Origin: Herbaspirillum chlorophenolicum
Lineage (GTDB): Bacteria; Pseudomonadota; Gammaproteobacteria; Burkholderiales; Burkholderiaceae_D
Direction of reading: 5' to 3'
Length of the DNA: 64,000 bases
NCBI RefSeq assembly: GCF_001189955.1
Contig: NZ_LFLT01000010.1
Coordinates: 62,001-126,000, forward strand
In this document: positions 58,542 to 64,000 of the stretch, one piece after another
Layout of the letters: each line of letters opens with the position of its first letter
Numbering within the stretch: position 1 is the stretch's first letter
The notes under the pieces: model-generated
Seen by the model: the letters and a program-made list of their open reading frames with translations, nothing else
Told to the model about the DNA's origin: nothing
Databases searched by the model: none
Made by a program: the position numbers and the translations under genes

Positions 58542-59531
58542 CTATTTGGGACCGTTTTTCTTTGCGCGGGGATGCGCCTGGTCGTAGACCTGTGCCAGGC
58601 GCTGGAAGTCGAGGGCGGTATACACCTGGGTGGCGGTGATGGACGCGTGCCCCAGCATTTCTTGCACCGCACGCAGGTCGCCGGAGCTTTGCAGCACGTG
58701 GGAGGCGAAGGAGTGGCGCAGCATGTGCGGGTGCACATCGCTCGCCATGCCCAGCGCCTGGCCGTGGATTTTCAGGCGCAATTGGGTGACACGGGCGGAC
58801 ATGCGCGTGCCGCGCTCGGTCAGGAACAAGGCATGCCGATCAGGCCCCGCATCCGCTTTCACCAGCGATGCGCGGATCGGCAGCCAGTCGGCGATGGCTT
58901 GCAGGGCGGCTTGCCCTACCGGCACCTTGCGTTTTTTGTCGCCTTTGCCGGTGACGGTGACTTCGGCGTTCTCCTGATCGATCCAGCCGGCCGACTCATA
59001 AGCGCCTTCCCGGGTGTCGGCGATGTCGATCGTTGCCAGTTCGGACACGCGCAGGCCGCTCGAATACAGCAGTTCAAACATGGCGCGGTTGCATGCGGCC
59101 ATCGTGGAAGAGGGATCTTTGCCGGGATTGCCCTGCGACACCAGCCGGATGGCATCATCGGCGGCCAGCGCCTTGGGCAGCGGCTTGCTTTTCTTGGGAG
59201 GCTTCACGCCGTCCACCGGATTGGCCTTCAATTCGATTTCCATCGACAGCCAGGCGAAAAAGCCGCGCCATGCCGACAATTTGCGCGAGATCGATCGTGC
59301 ATTCAGCCCACGTGCGTGTAATTGTGCCGCGCATTTTCTGATCTGGACCTGGCTGGTTTTACGGAAATCCAGGGCGCCATCGTCGATTGCCGGATTGGCC
59401 GACGTGGACAGCAGGCTGTGGAGTTCTTGCAGGTCGCGCCCATAGTTTTCCGTCGTATGGGCGGACAGTTTGCGCTGGGTGCGCAGCGTGGAGAGGTATT
59501 GCTGAATCAGCGAGTGCGGGGCGGTATCCAT
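58542..59531 (-). CDS. xerC: Tyrosine recombinase XerC
   Basis: 329 residues. Catalytic residues are Arg161 (GLRVSEL), Lys196 (TGKGDK), His269-Arg272 (HMLRH), His295 (LGHAS) and Tyr304 (TQVYTAL). With XerD it resolves chromosome dimers at dif. The N-terminal SAM-like domain is complete. It follows the DUF484 gene by 75 bp, the conserved order DUF484-xerC. Confidence 0.95.
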   Translation of the reverse strand: MDTAPHSLIQQYLSTLRTQRKLSAHTTENYGRDLQELHSLLSTSANPAIDDGALDFRKTSQVQIRKCAAQLHARGLNARSISRKLSAWRGFFAWLSMEIELKANPVDGVKPPKKSKPLPKALAADDAIRLVSQGNPGKDPSSTMAACNRAMFELLYSSGLRVSELATIDIADTREGAYESAGWIDQENAEVTVTGKGDKKRKVPVGQAALQAIADWLPIRASLVKADAGPDRHALFLTERGTRMSARVTQLRLKIHGQALGMASDVHPHMLRHSFASHVLQSSGDLRAVQEMLGHASITATQVYTALDFQRLAQVYDQAHPRAKKNGPK

Positions 59532-59606
59532 CGGCGCTCATTCTTCAGGCTGTGCCACGCTGCCCGGGCGTGGCGAAATAAGGCGGCCGCATGGGGCGGC
59601 CCATTT

Positions 59607-60275
59607 TTAGCGCAGCAGGCAGGCCAGTGCCGCGCTGGCAGTTTCGCCGATGCGGGTGAGGAAGTCGGTGCCCATATCCGAAGTGAAGCGATTCGGGTCG
59701 GAAGAGCCCAGCACCAGCAGGCCGAACGAGTCCGGCGAAGCGCCGACGCGCAGCGGCAGGATCGCAACCGATTTGACTGAGGCAGCGTCTTCCAGCCATG
59801 AGGCTGCTTCGAAGTCCTTGTTGGGGCCGCAAAATGGTGCGGAGAGACCGTTGGCGAAAATCTGCGCATCTTCCGAAACCGACTGGGTGAACCATTGTGC
59901 GGAATGCGATTCGGCCAAATTCCACAGGCGCAGGGTGACTTGCGGCACATGGAAGGTTTCTTTCAACTGTTCGATCAACGTGTGCGGCAAGTCTGTCTCA
60001 TTGCGCGCCAGCAGCAAGGCACGCGTCCACGCCTGGAACTTGTTGGTGATCTCGTCGTTTTCCTGGGCGATGCGCATCAGGTCGGCCATGTGCAGCTCCT
60101 GCACCTTGATCTTTTCGCGCAGGATTTCCATCTGGCGTTCTTGCAGGGAAACCGCGCGGCCCATGACCGGGCTGGTCAATTTGATTTTCGACAGCAACTC
60201 TGCATGCTCTTCGAAGAAGCCAGGGTGATCGAGCAGGTATTCGGCAATCAGATCGGAGTCCAGTTGGGTGGTCAT
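59607..60275 (-). CDS. DUF484 family protein
   Basis: 222 residues. An N-terminal helix (IAEYLLDHPGFFEEHAELL) and coiled coil (SLQERQMEILREKIKVQELHM) precede a GAF-like domain (about 95-222), the full DUF484 layout. Role unknown. In many proteobacteria it lies between dapF and xerC; here dapF is separated by a porin and a Sel1 gene. Confidence 0.92.
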   Translation of the reverse strand: MTTQLDSDLIAEYLLDHPGFFEEHAELLSKIKLTSPVMGRAVSLQERQMEILREKIKVQELHMADLMRIAQENDEITNKFQAWTRALLLARNETDLPHTLIEQLKETFHVPQVTLRLWNLAESHSAQWFTQSVSEDAQIFANGLSAPFCGPNKDFEAASWLEDAASVKSVAILPLRVGASPDSFGLLVLGSSDPNRFTSDMGTDFLTRIGETASAALACLLR

Positions 60276-60483
60276 CGCTAGTTTGTTTGTATGAGTGTCA
60301 CAGCAGTTTTTCAGGCGGGATGGTTTTCATTCCATGCCGGTGGGCAATGCCTGAGGTATCGCGAGATTATCCTCGCTATCGGAAAGACTGACAATCGCTG
60401 AGGGTGCTTCTTTATGGGACTGCGTGGGCTATGAAGAATCAAAGCCGAAGAGATATGTTTGAGGGGTAGTGCCGAATAAGAAA

Positions 60484-60513
60484 CGGGCTTGCATGATTGC
60501 TCATGCAAGCCCG
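60484..60513 (-). terminator. Terminator of the porin gene
   Basis: Perfect 13-bp stem CGGGCTTGCATGA / TCATGCAAGCCCG with a TTGC loop, followed leftward by TTTCTT. Confidence 0.88.
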
Positions 60514-60574
60514 AATCAGTCTTAACTCAAGTATGGAAGACCGACATTTTCATGCCGGGCATCAAATCCTTAAA

Positions 60575-61741
60575 TTAGAACTTGTGGCGGATACCAGTGA
60601 CGATAGCGGTTTGGCTAGCATCGGAACCAGTCGAACCACCGGTGATACCAGGGTTAACCATGTTGGAAGCACGCATGTTCGACACGAAAGCGTACAGGTC
60701 AGTACGCTTCGACAGCCAGTAGTCAGCACCCAGGGAGATCTGAGTCAGCTTACCCTTGTTGCTAACGGTGTCGAAGTCAGCACGTGCGTGTTGCACAGCA
60801 GCCAGCAGCTTCAGCGACGGGCTCACAGCGTACGCAGTACCGATTTCGTACAGGTCAGCCTTCTTCGAGACAGCCAGGGTAGCCGAAGTCGGAGCGAAGC
60901 CAGGGGTACCGAAGGTGTTCAGGTCTTGCTTGACGCGCGAGTAGTTTGCGTACACGCGTGCCGGGCCGAACTGGTACGAACCAATCACGTTCAGGACCTT
61001 CTGAGCGGAGTTGCCAGCGTTAGCGGCGTTGGTGTACACGCTAGCGGTGGTCGAGTTAGCCGGGATCAGGCTAACGTCCGACGGAGTCGAGCCAGCCTTG
61101 GATTGGTAGTAGTTCAGGCCCAGACCCAGAGGACCGTTTTCATACTTACCACCGATGCCGAAGGATTGACCAGCGGAAGTCTTACCAGCAGTTTCGCCGA
61201 AACCGTAGATCAGGTTACCGGTGAAGCCGCTCAGGTTGTTGGTGGTGTAGCTGATCGAGTTGTTGGTGCGAACGCCTTGCAGACGGTTCAGGTTCGAGCC
61301 GGAGTTCTGGATCAGGCCGCCGAAGTCAGCAACAGCAGTGTAGGCGCTGATGGTGTCAGCGAAGTCGGTTTGACGACCAACCAGAACGGTACCGAAGCCA
61401 CCAGCCAGACCGACCACCGACTTACGACGGAACAGGTTGCTGGAAGTCACGGCGTCGCCACCTTGCAGGCCGCCATCGTCGTTGGTGAAGCCGGTTTCCA
61501 GGTTGAACACTGCCGACAGACCGCCGCCCAGATCTTCAACGCCCTTGAAGCCGATGCGCGAACCTTGAATGACGCCAGAGTTCAGTGCGAACTTGCTGCC
61601 AGTGTTGGTGCCGGTGGTTTGGACCTTGCTAATGTAAGCAACGCCAGTATCAACGATACCGTAGATAGTAACGGAGCTTTGTGCTTGAGCAGCACCTGCG
61701 AACGCGCCGAGAACGGCCAGTGCCAGCAGAGATTTTTTCAT
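60575..61741 (-). CDS. Gram-negative porin (OmpC/Porin_4 family)
   Basis: 388 residues with a signal peptide cut after AQA (residue 20). SSVTIYGIVDTGVAY opens the barrel, FKGVEDLGGGLSAVFNLETGF is the family signature and the last residue is Phe, as expected for barrel insertion by Bam. It forms a trimeric outer-membrane diffusion pore. The gene has a strong AAGGATG ribosome site and a strong terminator, and its codon use looks biased as for an abundant protein. Confidence 0.95.
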   Translation of the reverse strand: MKKSLLALAVLGAFAGAAQAQSSVTIYGIVDTGVAYISKVQTTGTNTGSKFALNSGVIQGSRIGFKGVEDLGGGLSAVFNLETGFTNDDGGLQGGDAVTSSNLFRRKSVVGLAGGFGTVLVGRQTDFADTISAYTAVADFGGLIQNSGSNLNRLQGVRTNNSISYTTNNLSGFTGNLIYGFGETAGKTSAGQSFGIGGKYENGPLGLGLNYYQSKAGSTPSDVSLIPANSTTASVYTNAANAGNSAQKVLNVIGSYQFGPARVYANYSRVKQDLNTFGTPGFAPTSATLAVSKKADLYEIGTAYAVSPSLKLLAAVQHARADFDTVSNKGKLTQISLGADYWLSKRTDLYAFVSNMRASNMVNPGITGGSTGSDASQTAIVTGIRHKF

Positions 61742-62108
61742 TTGACATCCTTCTATAAAAATAGTCTTGAGGATCCGTACTTCTAGTCGGATGGTGAGAC
61801 ATTAAGGGTTCTCATTTGGCATGGCCGCAGATTGGTCGTTTGGCGGCTTGAATTTTGGTTGAAAGCGTAAAACTCGTCGTGGAGTGTTGTTTTTTTCAAA
61901 CGCTTTCCATGCGAAGGATCCGATGGAGGCAGATTTTCGCTTGCGGAGCAGGTCCTATTATCGGTCTCCGGAGCAGAAACTTGCTCCGATTCGTTTCGTG
62001 CGTCGTATTGTTGTTAAAACGATGCATTTATGGTGTTTCGCTCTCAATTTTAAAAAAATGTGATTTGTGGGGCATAATTTTGGTTTTCTGATCTATCACG
62101 GAAGGCTA
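61742..62108. other. Divergent region between the porin and Sel1 genes
   Basis: 367 bp, A+T-rich. The right end has TTAAAA (62050-62055), a 17-bp spacer and CATAAT (62073-62078), a possible promoter for the Sel1 gene. GGAGCA-gaaact-TGCTCC is a small hairpin near 61963. No gene is seen. Confidence 0.5.
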
Positions 62109-63734
62109 ATGGCAAATCGAGAAGATCTCGCAATCATCCGTGCTGCGCGGGCTGGGCAGGCCGAGGCGCAGCTTACTCTGGGTAAACGTTATCTGTTTGG
62201 CGGTAATGGTTTGCCTCAGAGTTTGGGGACGGCATTTCACTGGCTGGAGCGCGCTGCGCGCCAAGGCCTGGCAGATGCATGGATGCTGATCGCTCAACAT
62301 ATTCCTTATGAGGTGGTAATGCCCTTGGCCAAGCCGCAGGATGCGGCCTTATGGTACGAGCGGGCATTCGATGCCGGACTGAGCAAAGCCGGGCTGGTGT
62401 TTGCCCGGCTGGTGTTGGGTAATGTTGCGCAGATCAGCGCCGATCTTAAAAGGAAGGCGATCCGGGCGCTGGAGGTAGTGGCGCGCGAAGGCAATCCTGA
62501 TGCCCAGTGGTTGCTGGCCCAGCAAAGCCCCGAGGTGCAGCAGCAGTCGGCCCCAAGCGGTGAGGAAGGGACTGCCGCTGGCGTGGAGCCGGCGCAGCAG
62601 GAACCTGCCGCAGTCCGGCCGCAAGATGAAATCCGCCAGTGGACCCAAAAGGCCGCCGACGCCGGCATCGAGCAGGCTCAGCATGCCTTGGCCGATGCTG
62701 CGTGGAGCCAATCGGATATTCCCGGATTTCTCCGGCGCGCCGAGCCCCTGGTCGATGTACTGCTCCGGCAATATGAGGTAGTGGCCAGCCAGCTGAATGC
62801 GCCGGCCGAGATGCTGGCTTCCAGCCTTGGTGGACAGAACGTGCGGTTGTTAAGGCGTCTGGCTCAGGTGCGACTGGGGGAGGCGCAGCCCAACTTGTTG
62901 TATGTCCAGCAATTGCTGGAACTCGCCGCATTGGCAGGGGACCGTGATGCCCAATTGGGGCTGGGGCTGTTATATGGCCGGATGGATGAGCAGGGCGAGC
63001 GGCAATTCCCGGGGCGAGGTTCGGCTAATTATAAGAAGGCGATCCGCTGGTTGACCCTGGCAGGGGAGCAGGGGATGGCGGCGGCCTGGTATGCCTTGTC
63101 GCGCATTTACCTGAAACCGGAATTTTCCCAGCGCAATCTGGTGGACGTGCAGCACTACCTGGAGCGTGCGGCGGAGATGGGGCACATGGCGGCGCAACTG
63201 GAGTGCGGCGTTACGGCCTGGCGCAATCGCCGCGACGATCCGGCCAATGATGTGCGCGCCCTTTACTGGCTGCAAAAGGCGGCTACCCAGGGCAGTGTCC
63301 AGGCGCAATCCTTGCTGGAGAAGGTTGCCGACCGTCCCGGCACGGCGCCGTGGGCGGTGCAGGCGCGCGCGCAGCTGACCCGCGAACTCATCAATGCCTA
63401 CCCTTTCCTGGCGGCGCGCATCGAGCTGGCGGCCTTGTTCAAGCTGACGCGGCCGGAGGCCTTGCTGCTCGACCTCAAGCAGGCGGACTGCGGCCATTGC
63501 CTGATGGTGGACATCCGCGCCCAGTACGCACGCAGCAAACGCCGTCTGATCATGGTCGAGACGGGTGAAGAGCGCGGCGCGCTCAACCGCATCGGCCGCT
63601 TGTTCGAAGACGTGGACTGCGGGCCTTTCGGTCCGGAGGGCAACTATCGGCAGCGCTTGTATCGCTTGAAGGCGGCAGTGCCCGATACTGGGGCGAGCGT
63701 CGAAGAGGCTGAGGAGCAGGGTACGGAAGCTTAA
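62109..63734 (+). CDS. Sel1-repeat protein
   Basis: 541 residues from the ATG at 62109 with ACGGAAGG upstream. Sel1-like helical repeats are seen at about 12-80 (AEAQLTLGKRYLFGGNGLPQ...HWLERAARQGLADAWMLI) and 270-420 (DAQLGLGLLYGRMD, AIRWLTLAGEQGMAAAWYALS, YLERAAEMGHMAAQLECG, LYWLQKAATQGSVQAQSLL), separated by a Gln/Pro/Ala-rich linker near 150-185. The last ~100 residues are not repeat-like and hold CGHC. No signal peptide. Such proteins scaffold partners; function unknown. Confidence 0.85.
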   Translation: MANREDLAIIRAARAGQAEAQLTLGKRYLFGGNGLPQSLGTAFHWLERAARQGLADAWMLIAQHIPYEVVMPLAKPQDAALWYERAFDAGLSKAGLVFARLVLGNVAQISADLKRKAIRALEVVAREGNPDAQWLLAQQSPEVQQQSAPSGEEGTAAGVEPAQQEPAAVRPQDEIRQWTQKAADAGIEQAQHALADAAWSQSDIPGFLRRAEPLVDVLLRQYEVVASQLNAPAEMLASSLGGQNVRLLRRLAQVRLGEAQPNLLYVQQLLELAALAGDRDAQLGLGLLYGRMDEQGERQFPGRGSANYKKAIRWLTLAGEQGMAAAWYALSRIYLKPEFSQRNLVDVQHYLERAAEMGHMAAQLECGVTAWRNRRDDPANDVRALYWLQKAATQGSVQAQSLLEKVADRPGTAPWAVQARAQLTRELINAYPFLAARIELAALFKLTRPEALLLDLKQADCGHCLMVDIRAQYARSKRRLIMVETGEERGALNRIGRLFEDVDCGPFGPEGNYRQRLYRLKAAVPDTGASVEEAEEQGTEA

Positions 63735-63753
63735 TTAGACTCCCCCCTTACGC

Positions 63754-63786
63754 AAAATGGCTTGCCATTCGGCAAGCCATTTTTTA
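63754..63786. terminator. Terminator between the Sel1 gene and dapF
   Basis: AAAATGGCTTGCC / GGCAAGCCATTTT, perfect 13-bp stem with a 4-nt loop and T run, serving convergent genes. Confidence 0.92.
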
Positions 63787-63817
63787 TTCACGACGGCCTC
63801 AGCCATCTGCGCCGGTA

Positions 63818-64000
63818 TCAATCCGGCAAGTCGATTTCGCCCTCGAACACCGATACCGCGGGACCGGTCATCATGACTGGCTGGCCGGCGCCCTGCCAGG
63901 CGATGCTGAGCACACCGCCATGTGTTTGCACGGCTACCGGCGAGTCCAGCAGGCCACGGCGAATCCCCGCCACGACTGCCGCACAGGCGCCGGTGCCGCA
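63818..64000 (-). CDS. dapF: Diaminopimelate epimerase (C-terminal part)
   Basis: Only the last 60 codons are in the window; the frame is open to the right edge. The translation begins [19 protein letters not shown] and continues to [19 protein letters not shown], the DapF C terminus. The first visible residue is the second catalytic Cys of the CGTGA motif. The enzyme interconverts LL- and meso-diaminopimelate for lysine and peptidoglycan. Confidence 0.93.
   Translation of the reverse strand, partial: CGTGACAAVVAGIRRGLLDSPVAVQTHGGVLSIAWQGAGQPVMMTGPAVSVFEGEIDLPD

Noticed and set aside
58542-59531. Phage or island integrase
   Set aside because: The sequence and the DUF484-xerC order identify housekeeping XerC; no other mobile genes are near.

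Overview
The window looks like a chromosomal segment of a GC-rich betaproteobacterium of the family Oxalobacteraceae, with Herbaspirillum or a close relative the best guess. This rests on protein content and order (yeaG-yeaH-spoVR, rpmH-rnpA-yidD-yidC-mnmE, birA-coaX-SPOR, xerC-DUF484-dapF, an OmpC-type porin) and on protein style. It is inference; no database search was possible. Most of the window is ordinary core genome with dense, short-spaced genes. There is no prophage, insertion sequence or CRISPR array.
Layout. 1-5612: 3' end of an arginine deiminase/DDAH-like gene, an MTA/SAH nucleosidase divergent from metH (methyl-cycle recycling), and a small WGR protein. 5.8-8.5 kb: MFS transporter, MarC, LON-substrate-binding protein. 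8.6-13.4 kb: a leftward stress operon of kinase PrkA (YeaG), YeaH and SpoVR. 13.4-14.76 kb: a gene-empty stretch. 14.76-18.97 kb: rpmH, rnpA, yidD, yidC, mnmE (ribosome, RNase P, membrane insertion, tRNA modification) without the usual adjacent dnaA or a visible oriC. 19-20.6 kb: an AT-richer two-gene island of unknown membrane proteins. 20.6-23.5 kb: nitroreductase, tRNA-Asp with a duplicated 3' end, LysR regulator, class II aldolase-like protein. 23.6-35 kb: a stand-alone EF-G, TetR regulator, rdgC, dinB, slyX, a flavoprotein, half of an amino-acid ABC transporter, rep helicase, an SRPBCC protein. 35-42.4 kb: the YeiH/YeiE pair, a short asparaginase-like protein, a large Cache-CheW protein, an orphan and a 2-hydroxyacid dehydrogenase. 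43-48.4 kb: pckG with a structured leader, a thioesterase, and ahpC-ahpF with a candidate OxyR site. 48.6-57.8 kb: D,D-carboxypeptidase, alpha/beta hydrolase, ferredoxin, VanZ-like protein, birA-coaX-SPOR, argB, TraB/GumN protein, pyrimidine nucleotidase. 57.9-64 kb: Fur/Zur-type regulator, xerC, DUF484, a porin, a Sel1-repeat protein and the 3' end of dapF.
Functional themes are genome maintenance (rdgC, dinB, rep, xerC), peroxide defence (ahpCF), one-carbon and methyl metabolism (mtn, metH), and envelope (yidC, D,D-carboxypeptidase, porin, SPOR). I found no obvious new defence or biosynthetic system. The least explained items are the structured RNA between ahpC and ahpF, the nested dyad and hairpin leader of pckG, the cytosolic Cache-CheW protein, the AT-rich two-gene island and the tRNA-Asp 3'-end duplication.
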